Numbered from the stretch's first letter, positions 34,483-44,207 are shown. The stretch is 64,000 bases of DNA from CBDBES01 sp965204465 (GCA_965204465.1 OZ241995.1:744001-808000); one strand, 5' to 3'. Translations and numbers: made by a program. The notes: generated by a model not told the origin, from the letters alone.

Positions 34483-35754
34483 CTAATTTTTTTTATTTTT
34501 CGTCGCCAAATAATTTAGGTTAGCGATTGAGGTTTGCAATTCTTTAAAAAGCCCTGCTTTTTTGATTGAGATATCCAGATACTTTCGATACGCATCGAGA
34601 ACATCTAGCAAGGTGACAGTGCCTGATGAAAGAGAGCCTAGACTGGCTTCGTAAGATGCCCTGTATTTGGGTAAAACTTCATTCTCAAAGTTCTGATAAG
34701 CCTGAAATAGATTCATCGACTTCTCTTTTTCTCCTCGCCAGGTTGTCTCTAACATGAGCTTCATTTGCCTGGCCTCTTCTGAAACAGATTTCCTTTTCGA
34801 TTCCTGAGCGGCTATGGTATGTTTTTCTTTTAGAGAGTAATATACGGGAAATGGCATGGATGCCTTGAAAGATATGAAGTCTTCTCCTGCATCTCTGCCA
34901 GAGACTTCCTGCCTGAAGGTATAACCTGCTGAAAGAGTGATATTCGGAAACAGTTTTGCTTTTTCCCCGGCTTCTTTTGCTTTTTCAGATTTCACTAAAA
35001 ATTTTAGATTTCTATATAGGGGATGTTGATCTACCTGAAAGTCATCTGGAATTTTAATTTGGTTGCTTTTGAACAGCCAATTTGTATTTTCGCCTGCATT
35101 CCACACGATCTTTGAACCACAAAGATTTTCCATATTGGCCTGCATTTGTTGAATGGCGGCCTTGGTCTGTAGAATTTGATTTTCAATAATGGCCATATCA
35201 GCCTCGATCTTGAGAAGCTGCGAACTATTCATCTTGTTCACAGAAACCATGGTCCTGGCGACTTCTACAATATTTTTCAAGGTTTTTTGATTATCTTGCA
35301 GAATTTTCTTTTGGGTATAATGAAAATTTAGGGCGTGATAGGCAGAGGCGATGTTTCGAATCAAACGACTTTGCATATCCAGGGTTTTTTCTTGTTCTGA
35401 GAGATATTTTTGATAGAAAGCATCTTTTCGATAACGATCTTCCCATGGAAATGCGAACTGTTGACTAAGGGAAACATGGATTCCCGACATCATATGTTTG
35501 TCTAAAGAAGGCCAGGTAGAACCAGGTATATTTTGATAGCTAAGACTGAACATTGGATTTTTGGTAAAGATGCTTTGTCCCGAATATTTTTCTTTAAAGA
35601 AAGCCTGGCTATGTATCTGCTTCTTCAAAAACGGACTGTTTTTGAACCCCAATTCAGTGAAGAAGTTCAAGTCCTGAGCAAGGCTTATTTCGCTTCCTAA
35701 AAAAAAAATTAAACAAAGCAACATCTGTGCTTTTCTACAGTTTTTAATGCACAT
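34483..35754 (-). CDS. TolC-family outer-membrane efflux protein, CusC-like
   Basis: This 423-residue protein has a signal peptide ending after LGSEISLAQ. Two repeated helical halves are typical of TolC, with long heptad-rich stretches such as LIRNIASAYHALNFHYTQKK and SLSSGTVTLLDVLDAYRKYLDIS. It forms the outer-membrane exit duct of the tripartite pump. It is the first gene of the operon transcribed to CusB and CusA. AAAGGA precedes its ATG. Length is normal for the family. Confidence 0.85.
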   Translation of the reverse strand: MCIKNCRKAQMLLCLIFFLGSEISLAQDLNFFTELGFKNSPFLKKQIHSQAFFKEKYSGQSIFTKNPMFSLSYQNIPGSTWPSLDKHMMSGIHVSLSQQFAFPWEDRYRKDAFYQKYLSEQEKTLDMQSRLIRNIASAYHALNFHYTQKKILQDNQKTLKNIVEVARTMVSVNKMNSSQLLKIEADMAIIENQILQTKAAIQQMQANMENLCGSKIVWNAGENTNWLFKSNQIKIPDDFQVDQHPLYRNLKFLVKSEKAKEAGEKAKLFPNITLSAGYTFRQEVSGRDAGEDFISFKASMPFPVYYSLKEKHTIAAQESKRKSVSEEARQMKLMLETTWRGEKEKSMNLFQAYQNFENEVLPKYRASYEASLGSLSSGTVTLLDVLDAYRKYLDISIKKAGLFKELQTSIANLNYLATKNKKN

Positions 35755-35803
35755 AATACATCCTTTTAATTAGTCAAATACTTTGACAGATGCATAAAAA
35801 GAA

Positions 35804-36586
35804 CTATAAAGTGCTTAAACGCTTATAATCAGAGGGGTTGGCCTTTAAAATATAAATATTATTCTTCTGAATTACCTTTCCTGCTATTTGAATTGGTTCA
35901 GCCACTATATTCAATATATCTTGATTCACAGGCCTATTGTTTTCGGAAGCCAAAAGTATATAGGTTTTATGCAATTGAATGTTTTCTGCATGCAATACAA
36001 ATAAAGGGTGAAGCCCTCCCCGAATACATAAACTAGCGCAGGCCTTATGAATTTTTCCTTCTCCATGATTCATTTGGCCTAAATAGCATTTGCTGTCTAC
36101 AATTTCACCTTTTAGTTCAAAATTACCTAATGTTTTAGTAAATGTATTGGATTGAATACGCTTTTTAGCCACTGGATTATCCAATACTTTAAAAGAGGCT
36201 AGTTTAGTTACCACCATGACCTGGTCATCTCTGTAAATTAACTTGCCGCCTAAAGAGATGTATTTATTATCCCATTTAAGAGCTTTCTTGCCAAATCCTT
36301 TCTTACCAACAGGAGCCACATAGTACCCTGAAACCTTATTTGCATCGGATACAGAATTTCCTAAGCGTTTTATCCATAATATAGGATATGGTTCTGCCTC
36401 GAAGACTCCTTTTAATGTTACATATTTTCCACTGGATACGCCTGAATGGAATGGTCTTTTAAAAGGAATAAGAAAAGCCATTACTGAAAAAGCGATAAGA
36501 AATATACAGGCCACTGATAAAGCAATGAATTTACCCATTCCAAAAGGTAGCTTTTTTTCATAGCCTATATAAAAATCGTTGTTCAT
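35804..36586 (-). CDS. membrane protein of the ferric-reductase/Rieske operon
   Basis: The ATG at 36586 has an AGGAG ribosome binding site, which sets the start (260 residues). One membrane helix lies near residues 20-45. Two similar OB-like or soluble domains follow. The second holds the striking motif DSKCYLGQMNHGEGKIHKAC..LCIRGG, with spaced Cys residues that could bind a cofactor. I recall this motif from uncharacterised proteins next to Rieske/ferric-reductase genes. The exact function is unknown. It follows the Rieske gene by 20 bp. Confidence 0.65.
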   Translation of the reverse strand: MNNDFYIGYEKKLPFGMGKFIALSVACIFLIAFSVMAFLIPFKRPFHSGVSSGKYVTLKGVFEAEPYPILWIKRLGNSVSDANKVSGYYVAPVGKKGFGKKALKWDNKYISLGGKLIYRDDQVMVVTKLASFKVLDNPVAKKRIQSNTFTKTLGNFELKGEIVDSKCYLGQMNHGEGKIHKACASLCIRGGLHPLFVLHAENIQLHKTYILLASENNRPVNQDILNIVAEPIQIAGKVIQKNNIYILKANPSDYKRLSTL

Positions 36587-36606
36587 TGTTAAACTCCTAA
36601 TTAAAA

Positions 36607-37632
36607 TCAAGTAATGGTTGATTCTGTTTTTGTCCCGGGTGGATTTGGTTTTGGATCTACATAAACTGTTTTATTTTCTATTTTTACATTATATGTAGGA
36701 ATTTTTTCTACAAATGGTTCCGGTGCCCTCCCTGATTCAGGCAAATACTGATAACCATGCCATGGACATGTAATGCATCCATTGATTATCTTTCCTTCAC
36801 CCAAAGGCCCGTTTTGGTGAGCGCATATATTAGAAACCGCATAAATTTTACCCTCTTTCTTAAAGAGGGCGACCCTTTCATCACGAATAACAAATATTTT
36901 AGCGTGATTTTCTTTTATGGCATCCACATCGCAAACAGATATATATTTATTGGCCTTTAGATTATAAGAATCTGTTTTCTTTTCTTTTAATGCCGCCAAT
37001 AAATGGATTAAAATAATCCATAGGGTCCCCGAAAATATCATAATAAAGAAAATTATATTGGATTGAAATTGTAAAGGTCCCAGAGCTACATGTAAAATGA
37101 TCAATGAATAGGCCAGATAAACAAACATGTGTAAATATTTCCATACGGCGGGAGTAAGGTTTTTTAACCAAAAATCATGACTCGTAATAGCCATAAAAAA
37201 GAAAATAAGCAATGCCAAAGCCCCCAAAACCTGAAAAGGAAATTGAGTAAATGTGGCAAAATTAGTGTTGCCTAAGAAAATATTAAATACAGGTTCTAAT
37301 TTACCCCATTTATGATATTCTATAGTAACATAATAGGCATGAAAGCAGGCGACGATAAACATCATCACTCCAAGATGCCTTCTATTATACAAAAGTGGTA
37401 AAAATTTGCTATTCAATCTGGCTAAAGGGCCAATGGAAAGAATAATATGCAATAGCAGGAACGCGCATGATCCAAAGGAACGCATTCTGATGGTAATAAA
37501 GTTTGCATTTGGATCGGTCCACATATTAATATAGATATAGAGCAAAATGTATAAAGATACCCCTGCTATGATCAATGCATCATAGATTATTTTCTGTCGA
37601 TTCCAACCAATGGCTGTATATTTAACACTCAT
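36607..37632 (-). CDS. ferric reductase-like membrane protein fused to a Rieske [2Fe-2S] domain
   Basis: This 341-residue protein has about six N-terminal membrane helices with paired histidines (RRHLGVMMFIVACFHAYYV, KYLHMFVYLAYSLIILHVAL) that could bind haem as in ferric-reductase transmembrane domains. The C-terminal third is a Rieske domain. It carries CAHQNGPL and CPWHGYQY, the CxH and CxxH ligands of a [2Fe-2S] cluster. It would move electrons between membrane and an iron-sulfur centre. The acceptor is unknown. The gene is in a four-gene operon with two small membrane proteins. Confidence 0.85.
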   Translation of the reverse strand: MSVKYTAIGWNRQKIIYDALIIAGVSLYILLYIYINMWTDPNANFITIRMRSFGSCAFLLLHIILSIGPLARLNSKFLPLLYNRRHLGVMMFIVACFHAYYVTIEYHKWGKLEPVFNIFLGNTNFATFTQFPFQVLGALALLIFFFMAITSHDFWLKNLTPAVWKYLHMFVYLAYSLIILHVALGPLQFQSNIIFFIMIFSGTLWIILIHLLAALKEKKTDSYNLKANKYISVCDVDAIKENHAKIFVIRDERVALFKKEGKIYAVSNICAHQNGPLGEGKIINGCITCPWHGYQYLPESGRAPEPFVEKIPTYNVKIENKTVYVDPKPNPPGTKTESTIT

Positions 37633-37646
37633 TTTAATCCTTCATT

Positions 37647-38159
37647 TCAATTCTTTACTGATAGTTTTATCTGATCAACTACTTTTTGAAAAGCGTGGCT
37701 ATAAAAAAGTAAATTTTTATTCTTTTTCAATGTTGCAGAAGAAACAAAAAAAACATTCTTTTGATCACCCTTAAGTTGACCGATCAATTCAGACTTCTTT
37801 AATATTTTAAGAATAGATCGATTTTTAGATGATTTAATTTTTTTTTGAGTAAGATATACCAGAATATCCGGTTGTTGATAATCTTTTTCTGGTTTGATCA
37901 ATAATACGTATTTTTCGTCTTTTTTGCCTTTTTTCTTTGAAGAAGCCCTTAAATTCAAATAGATATTATTCTTAGAGGTTTTTTTGTCTCCCTCGTATAC
38001 AAAATGAGGAAATTCTTTTAATATTCTTTTAAATTCTTCTTCATAAGATGTTTCTTTTAGAGTGGTTTTAAATGCAATAGAACTGATCAACAAGAGAGGT
38101 AATAGAATGGCTAAAATAATGAATATTCTAAAATGCCTTTTTCTATGTAAATTCGTCAT
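37647..38159 (-). CDS. membrane-anchored hypothetical protein of the Rieske operon
   Basis: This 170-residue protein has one N-terminal membrane helix (FRIFIILAILLPLLLISSIAF) and a lysine-rich extracytoplasmic domain with an alternating beta pattern (YVLLIKPEKDYQQPDILVYLTQ). No cysteine pair or enzyme motif is seen. It lies 14 bp before the ferric-reductase gene, so it is part of the operon. I do not recognise the family. Confidence 0.6.
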   Translation of the reverse strand: MTNLHRKRHFRIFIILAILLPLLLISSIAFKTTLKETSYEEEFKRILKEFPHFVYEGDKKTSKNNIYLNLRASSKKKGKKDEKYVLLIKPEKDYQQPDILVYLTQKKIKSSKNRSILKILKKSELIGQLKGDQKNVFFVSSATLKKNKNLLFYSHAFQKVVDQIKLSVKN

Positions 38160-38170
38160 ATTGCTTTAGA

Positions 38171-38428
38171 TTACATTCCTCTCTGAGAAGAAATTTTTGT
38201 TTTATTGCTTTTACCTTTCTTCAATGTTTTTGACCAATTGGATAAGAGATAAGGCCAGAAAATAATAGTCCCTGGGATGATGATGATACGAAAGAGAATA
38301 CTACTTCCTTTACCAGAGATATCTATCTGGTTTATTCCCCAAAATATAAAGGGTAGCACAAATAAAATACCTAAGCCAACATAAATCGCTACCAGATTAT
38401 AGATTACATTTAAAATAAAGAAGGCCAT
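38171..38428 (-). CDS. small two-helix membrane protein of the Rieske operon
   Basis: This 85-residue protein has two membrane helices (residues about 6-29 and 45-65) and a basic C-terminal tail. The second helix contains FRIIIIPGTIIFWPYLLSNW, a pattern I associate with small membrane proteins found beside Rieske/ferric-reductase genes. It is the first gene of the operon. No enzymatic residue is visible, so it may help assembly. Confidence 0.6.
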   Translation of the reverse strand: MAFFILNVIYNLVAIYVGLGILFVLPFIFWGINQIDISGKGSSILFRIIIIPGTIIFWPYLLSNWSKTLKKGKSNKTKISSQRGM

Positions 38429-38547
38429 GGCAATACAATGTCCAATAGAAATAAATTTTACGGGATGTACAGTATTTTTTTGAATCTTTAGGGTATGGAT
38501 ATTTGCATAAAAAGAATTGACTTCTATGACAATTTTTAATGTTTGCT

Positions 38548-38983
38548 TCGTATGGGGTAGGTTGCAGGATCAAGTTGATCTATAATGAGGGATGTTTCAG
38601 GGGCTATTGCCACATGAATGCCGGATTCTCGTGTGAATATACTATTGGGAGTAGGGGGGTCGCCAGAAGGAGTTATTTCTGCAGCAGCCTTAAAATGTTT
38701 AGGGGGAGACTTCCAGGGACAGCTTAGATATAGAAATGAAGAAGAAAAACAAAGAGCCATAGAAATGGGGGTAAAGGATCCAGATGCTTATTTTAAGATG
38801 GAAGAACTAGCCAGTGGGGATGTAATGTTCTGCGCCACAGGTGTTACAGATGGAGAGATGCTCAAGGGAGTGCAATTTACAAAGAAAGGCGCAATTACTC
38901 ATTCCATTGTAATGCGTTCCAGATCACGTACGGTACGCTGGATACATGCGGACCACCATTTTAATTATAAACCAAACTTTTGA
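38548..38983 (+). pseudogene. glpX: class II fructose-1,6-bisphosphatase, C-terminal remnant
   Basis: The sequence matches the last part of GlpX: GCRIKLI, SGAIAT, then MPDSRVNILLGVGGSPEG, CLGGDFQGQLRYRNEEEK and the C-terminal GDVMFCATGVTDGEMLKGV. It is broken twice: a frame change between 38575 and 38590, and an in-frame TGA at 38615-38617. The N-terminal 180 or so residues are absent, so it cannot make an active enzyme. The decay sits at the edge of the restriction-modification genes, suggesting the island replaced older sequence. Confidence 0.8.
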
Positions 38984-39068
38984 TCATTGGCCGATCATTT
39001 TTTTTGTGATCATTTAAGGGATCATGGCTCTATGGGGATGAATATTGAGACAATGAAGAATTTAACTT

Positions 39069-40706
39069 ATGAGGGGGGTATTTTTGCCAAAAATTGATTT
39101 TTTAGGAAAAGGTGATGTAGCAGGCCACCATTTAGCCGTGCCCTTTCACCAGTTGAAAGCGGACTCGAAAAAGTCTCTGGGTAAGGCTGATATAGACGGC
39201 AATTTAATTCTTCATGGCGATAATCTTTTAGCACTCAAGTCTCTACTGCCTCGCTATGCAGGGCGGGTGAAGTGCATTTATATTGACCCGCCTTATAATA
39301 CAGGGAATGAAAACTGGGTTTATAACGACAAGGTCAATTCTCCTCTGATAAAGGATTGGAATAAAAAAGTGGTGGATAGAGAAGATCAATGCCGCCACGA
39401 TAAATGGCTGTGCATGATGTGGCCACGCCTACAGCTTCTAAGAGAGCTGCTCGCCGATGATGGCGTGATCTTTATCTCTATTGATGATAATGAACAGCAT
39501 CGCCTCCGTGCCATTATGGATGAAATTTTCGGGGAGGAGAACTTTCTTGCTTTGATAACTTGGCAGGGGATGGACACTATTAAAAACGACGTAAGATACT
39601 TTTCAAGCAATTGCGAATTTATCTTGTGCTATGCTAAAAATATTGAGTTATCAGAAATCAAAGGATTCAGGCGAACAGAAAATCAGAAGCAAGTCTACAA
39701 GAACAGAGATCGAGATCCTCGTGGCCCCTATCTCTTAACTCCTTTACATGCCAAAAGCGGAACAGAAAATAATAGATATGAATTTCAATTTCCAAATGGG
39801 CAAATATGGTCCCCTCCAAAGGGAACATACCCTAGGTTCTCACAGGAGAAATTGAGGCAACTTCTGGAAGATGGTCGTATTTGGCTTGATCCAGAAGGCA
39901 ATAAAATCCCTCAAAGAAAAACTTATTTATGTGAGGTCAGCGAACGAGTATGCCCTCACACCTTCTGGTCATATGAAAATTTTGGTAGCACAAGACAAGC
40001 TAATGTTGAACTTGGTAAAATTCTAGGCAGAGGAGAATTTAATAATCCCAAGCCTGTAAAACTTATTCGTTCTATCATTGATTTGGTAGCAAAAAAGAAT
40101 TCAATCATCCTCGATTCTTTCGCCGGTTCCGGTACAACCGCCCATGCTGTGTTAGCACTCAACAAAGAAGACGGAGGAAACCGCAAGTTTATTCTAGTGG
40201 AATGTGAAGATTATGCAGACAAGATCACCGCCGAGCGCGTCCGCCGTGTGATCAAAGGCATTCCCCAAGCTAAAGACGAAAACCTCAAAAAAGGCTTGGG
40301 TGGCTCTTTCACCTTTGCCACTTTAAGCGATGAGATTGATCCAGAAAAAATTCTTTCGGGCGAGACCATGCCTTCATGGGAGGCGCTCGCACGCCATGTA
40401 TTTTGGCTTGCCACCGGCACAACTCTTAATAAATACCCAAAATCCAACAAAGCAGGTTTAATCGGCAAATATAAAAATGATCATATTTATCTACTTTATG
40501 AGCCTAATATAAAGTTTATGCAAAGCGACGATGCGATTATCACCGGCAAAGTTGTAGACGAGCTGGGCGCAAAGCGTAAAAAAGGCGATCGCATGATCTA
40601 TTATGCCGCTGGCGCTTATGTGAGCCAAAAAGATATGCAAAAATCCGGCATTATGTTCTGCCAGCTCCCGTGGGCGATCACCAAAAAAATTGGTGGGTCA
40701 GAATAA
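39069..40706 (+). CDS. mod: type III restriction-modification DNA methyltransferase (Mod)
   Basis: About 545 residues. The start may be the ATG at 39069 or the TTG at 39084, which has an AGGGGGG run directly before it. Beta-class motif IV is DPPYNTGNE at residues 73-81. The AdoMet motif DSFAGSGTT comes later in the sequence, which fits the beta order. The protein methylates DNA and also recognises the target for the nuclease. Its stop overlaps the next gene's start (TAATG). Higher GC than the flanks suggests lateral transfer. Confidence 0.9.
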   Translation: MRGVFLPKIDFLGKGDVAGHHLAVPFHQLKADSKKSLGKADIDGNLILHGDNLLALKSLLPRYAGRVKCIYIDPPYNTGNENWVYNDKVNSPLIKDWNKKVVDREDQCRHDKWLCMMWPRLQLLRELLADDGVIFISIDDNEQHRLRAIMDEIFGEENFLALITWQGMDTIKNDVRYFSSNCEFILCYAKNIELSEIKGFRRTENQKQVYKNRDRDPRGPYLLTPLHAKSGTENNRYEFQFPNGQIWSPPKGTYPRFSQEKLRQLLEDGRIWLDPEGNKIPQRKTYLCEVSERVCPHTFWSYENFGSTRQANVELGKILGRGEFNNPKPVKLIRSIIDLVAKKNSIILDSFAGSGTTAHAVLALNKEDGGNRKFILVECEDYADKITAERVRRVIKGIPQAKDENLKKGLGGSFTFATLSDEIDPEKILSGETMPSWEALARHVFWLATGTTLNKYPKSNKAGLIGKYKNDHIYLLYEPNIKFMQSDDAIITGKVVDELGAKRKKGDRMIYYAAGAYVSQKDMQKSGIMFCQLPWAITKKIGGSE

Positions 40707-43210
40707 TGTTAGAATTGCGCCGCTTTCAAGAAAAAACACTGAAAGATTTAACTCTTTATCTTGATGCACTCATCGAAAAAGCGAAAGAACAGGTAGAATA
40801 CAATGAATTCTTGAAAAGCAAAGGCGGGGAGCTTGAGGAAAGAAACATTCCTGCGCAAGCATGGGCAAAAGTCACCGACAAACCTGAGTCTGATCATAAA
40901 ACGAGAATTGACGGTTTGGGACAATCCATTCCTCATATTTGTTTAAAAATCCCAACTGGAGGAGGCAAGACGCTTTTAGCGACTCATGCAGTTAAGTTGA
41001 TCAACCAGCATTATTTTAAGCGCAATACGGGGCTTATTTTGTGGGTCATGCCTTCGGAGGCGATTTACAGCCAGACCCTCAAAAATTTCAAAGACTACGA
41101 TCACCCTTATAGAGAGGTTCTGGATCAAGCTGCGCCCGGTCGCCGCGCGACCATCCTTGAACGCAAGCGGATGTTTTCTCCACGCGATGTAGAAGAAAGT
41201 TTTTCGGTGATGTTATTGATGCTCCAAGCCTCCGCGCGAGAGACAAAAGAGCAGCTGCGTATGTTTCGTGACAGCGGCGGCTATATAGATTTTTTTCCTG
41301 CGCCTGATGATCATCCAAATCATCATAAAATTTACTGCCAGACTCCCAATTTTGATGTTCACAAGTCTGCTGGTCATCGAACAGGATATGAGCCGCTTGT
41401 GGTTAAATGTTCACTTGGTAATGTTCTGCGGTTGCTCCGTCCGATCATTGTCATTGATGAAGGGCATAAAGCCTATTCACAGAAAGCCAGTGACACAATG
41501 AACGGATTTAATCCGCGCTTTATCCTTGAGCTTTCCGCGACTCCTAAGGTTGAACGTAGTAATATACTTGTGAATGTGTCAGGGCAGGATCTAAAGGATG
41601 AACAGATGATCAAGCTCCCTATCCAGATCAAAAACGTCTCTGGAAGCGATTGGCAGACAACCCTGAGCGACTCATGCGAGCGGTTAAAAGAACTCGATAA
41701 AAAAGCCAAACAGTATCAAGCGGGTCAAGGCAAATATATCCGTCCGATCCTGTTGGTGCGTGTTGAACGCACGGGTAGTGACCAGCGAGGACGAGGCTTT
41801 CTCCATGCTGAAGACGTCCGGGAATATCTTACTCAACAGCTTAGCTTTCGTCCTGATGAGGTGCGAGTCAAAGGCGGCGGTAAAAATGAGATCGCCGATG
41901 ATGATTTAATGTCTCCATTTTGCTCTGTGCGCGTGATTATTACGAAGGCTGCCTTGCAGGAAGGCTGGGATTGCCCTTTCGCCTATGTTTTGGCGTTGCT
42001 AGATAAAGGTACGGCTAATACGGCTCTGACGCAAATGGTAGGTAGAGTGCTGCGCCAGCCCTATGCACAGACAAGCGGCATGACTGAATTGGATACAGCG
42101 CATGTTTTTTGCTTTGATCAGAATGTTAAACAAGCAATCCAGCAAATTCGCAAAGGCTTGCAAAGAGAAGGCCTCGGTGACCTTGAAGGTGGTGTTATAT
42201 CTGATGAGGAACAAGAAATGTCAAATTGGCGTATTCTACGCAGAGAACAATTTCGCCAACGCGATATTGTGCTCCCGAGAGTGTTGCATCGGGAGGGAGA
42301 TACTGTTCGTCCTTTGGATTATGAGCGTGATATTCTTTCTGGCATTAAGTGGGAAAAAATAAAACATAGCCGTCAAGGGATATTGCTAGAAGATAAGCAG
42401 GCTGTTACCAAGGGGCAAGTTGATATTGATGATCAACAAACGACTACACACCACGAGGCATTAGAAGGCGAGGCAAATGCTGTTTTCTTTGCAACAAACC
42501 TTTCTGATATTGTTCCTAATCCTTGGCAAGCGATGCGCATTTCTAAAGAGATCATGCCTGTTTTGAAGAAGCAAGGTTCTTCAATAGATATTTATAATGA
42601 TCGCATGAATATTATCCGCAAAATGCGAAATGACATTGAAAAACAAAAAGATGATCATGCGGAAAAGCTTTTTCAAAGAAAATTATGCAAGAAGGAGATC
42701 GTCTTTGATTTAGACACCACAAATGGCGGTTGGAAAATCCCTGAAGAAATACGCATCCAATTTATTGGGAAACCTAAATATTTAACTCATGAAACTGGTG
42801 AACAGCTTTCTTTGTCATTCTTTGAAAAATATGAAGAGAGGGATTTTAATCATTTTGAAAAAAAGATTGCCAGTTATTTAGATGAAGCTAAAGCACTGAA
42901 ATGGTGGCATCGCGTAGCTGCACGTCAGGAATATGGTCTGCAAGGATGGCGTAAACACCTCGTTTATCCAGATTTTATAGCGTTCATTTCAAAAGACAAA
43001 GACAATCATATCATCCTTGAAACAAAGGGTGCACACTTAAAGGGCAATGAGGATACGAAATATAAAGAGGCTTTGTTCAAGGTTCTTGAAAAAAATGTTT
43101 TGGATATAGGTAGTGTTAAAATTTCTAATGGCGATGAGACCATTACCTTACGTATGATTTTTGAGTGCAATTGGAAAGAAAGTCTTCAAGAGATGGATCT
43201 ATATCCCTAG
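40706..43210 (+). CDS. res: type III restriction endonuclease subunit (Res)
   Basis: I start it at the ATG at 40706, overlapping the Mod stop, giving 834 residues. It is a superfamily 2 helicase-nuclease: Walker A PTGGGKT at residues 83-89, DEGH near 251, then ELSATP and QMVGRVLRQP. The nuclease is a PD-(D/E)xK fold with Asp756 and Glu772-x-Lys774 in the C-terminal segment. It cuts unmodified DNA by ATP-driven translocation, together with Mod. All key motifs are intact, so the system may be active. Confidence 0.92.
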   Translation: MLELRRFQEKTLKDLTLYLDALIEKAKEQVEYNEFLKSKGGELEERNIPAQAWAKVTDKPESDHKTRIDGLGQSIPHICLKIPTGGGKTLLATHAVKLINQHYFKRNTGLILWVMPSEAIYSQTLKNFKDYDHPYREVLDQAAPGRRATILERKRMFSPRDVEESFSVMLLMLQASARETKEQLRMFRDSGGYIDFFPAPDDHPNHHKIYCQTPNFDVHKSAGHRTGYEPLVVKCSLGNVLRLLRPIIVIDEGHKAYSQKASDTMNGFNPRFILELSATPKVERSNILVNVSGQDLKDEQMIKLPIQIKNVSGSDWQTTLSDSCERLKELDKKAKQYQAGQGKYIRPILLVRVERTGSDQRGRGFLHAEDVREYLTQQLSFRPDEVRVKGGGKNEIADDDLMSPFCSVRVIITKAALQEGWDCPFAYVLALLDKGTANTALTQMVGRVLRQPYAQTSGMTELDTAHVFCFDQNVKQAIQQIRKGLQREGLGDLEGGVISDEEQEMSNWRILRREQFRQRDIVLPRVLHREGDTVRPLDYERDILSGIKWEKIKHSRQGILLEDKQAVTKGQVDIDDQQTTTHHEALEGEANAVFFATNLSDIVPNPWQAMRISKEIMPVLKKQGSSIDIYNDRMNIIRKMRNDIEKQKDDHAEKLFQRKLCKKEIVFDLDTTNGGWKIPEEIRIQFIGKPKYLTHETGEQLSLSFFEKYEERDFNHFEKKIASYLDEAKALKWWHRVAARQEYGLQGWRKHLVYPDFIAFISKDKDNHIILETKGAHLKGNEDTKYKEALFKVLEKNVLDIGSVKISNGDETITLRMIFECNWKESLQEMDLYP

Positions 43211-43238
43211 ATATGAAGATCAGATCATTAAAAATCAA

Positions 43239-44207
43239 CTAGGGTATAGAATCTTTTATCTGTTCTACAATTTTAGAGGCAGTCAATCCATAATGCTCCA
43301 TCAATGCCTCCGCTGTTCCTGATTGACCAAATTCATCTTGCATTCCAATCCTTTGGATTTCTATGGGAAATGTTTGGCTCAATAATTCTGCAACCGCTGA
43401 ACCAAATCCAGTAAGTACATTATGCTCTTCAAATGTGAATACCTTTTTAACTTTCTTAGAAACATGAATCAATGTATCCGAGTCCATTGGCTTTACAGAT
43501 ACTGCATCTACCACCCAGGGTCTTATAGCATGTTTTTCTTCCAGTATTCTGGCGGCTTTCCATGCTTCATAGACCATTGATCCAATGGCAAAGAAGGCAA
43601 CCCTGTTACCTCCTTCCTGAATTATATTGGCTTTTCCGATGGTCACAGGAGTATTCTCTGCATAAATAATGGGTATCTTAGACCTACCTAATCTAACATA
43701 AACAGGCCCTGTATCTTCTATAGCGGCCTTGATCGTATGGAATGCCTGCCAATAGTCTGCCGGAACCATCACCTTCATATGGGGCATGCAACGCATTAAT
43801 CCAATATCTTCTATGACCTGATGACTGGCACCATCTTCTCCCACAGTAATGCCTGCATGGCTGGCCACTAATTTAACATTCAGATCAGGATAGGCAATAG
43901 AGTTCCTTACGATTTCCCAGGCTCTGCCGGCTAAGAAAATAGCAAAGCTAGAGGCTACAGGGATCAGGCCGGATAAGGACATCCCCGCAGCATGTGCTAC
44001 CATGCCTTGTTCCGCGACTCCAAAATTGAAAAACCGATCCGGGAAATGAGATGCAAATTCTTTTGTTTTGGTAGACCCGGATAGATCGGCATCCATTACC
44101 ACAACATTGGAATATTTTTTTCCTATTTCAGCCAGCCCTTTGCCATATCCTTCTCTGGTGGCTGCCTTTGGAATTTCATTCTTAATTGGATCCTTTATGG
44201 AAAGCAT
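43239..44207 (-). CDS. transketolase family protein, C-terminal subunit
   Basis: This 322-residue protein matches the C-terminal half of transketolase: the pyrimidine-binding domain (DADLSGSTKTKEFASHFPDRF, FNFGVAEQGMVAHAAGMSLSG) and the final domain (KVKKVFTFEEHNVLTGFGSAVAELL). The N-terminal thiamine-diphosphate domain (about 270 residues) is not in it. It lies at the far edge of the restriction-modification genes, and the flanking gene runs the other way. In bacteria with split transketolase the two halves are usually adjacent. Activity would need a partner elsewhere. Confidence 0.85.
   Translation of the reverse strand: MLSIKDPIKNEIPKAATREGYGKGLAEIGKKYSNVVVMDADLSGSTKTKEFASHFPDRFFNFGVAEQGMVAHAAGMSLSGLIPVASSFAIFLAGRAWEIVRNSIAYPDLNVKLVASHAGITVGEDGASHQVIEDIGLMRCMPHMKVMVPADYWQAFHTIKAAIEDTGPVYVRLGRSKIPIIYAENTPVTIGKANIIQEGGNRVAFFAIGSMVYEAWKAARILEEKHAIRPWVVDAVSVKPMDSDTLIHVSKKVKKVFTFEEHNVLTGFGSAVAELLSQTFPIEIQRIGMQDEFGQSGTAEALMEHYGLTASKIVEQIKDSIP

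Noticed and set aside
38536..38760. Minus-strand frame of 74 codons over the glpX remnant
   Set aside because: It is antisense to recognisable GlpX motifs; the plus-strand reading explains the sequence.
40670..40705. Upstream start for res inside mod
   Set aside because: The ATG at 40706 overlaps the Mod stop as TAATG and begins the conserved Res N-terminus.
43239..44207. 1-deoxyxylulose-5-phosphate synthase
   Set aside because: Length and motifs match the transketolase C-terminal subunit, and the N-terminal domain is absent.
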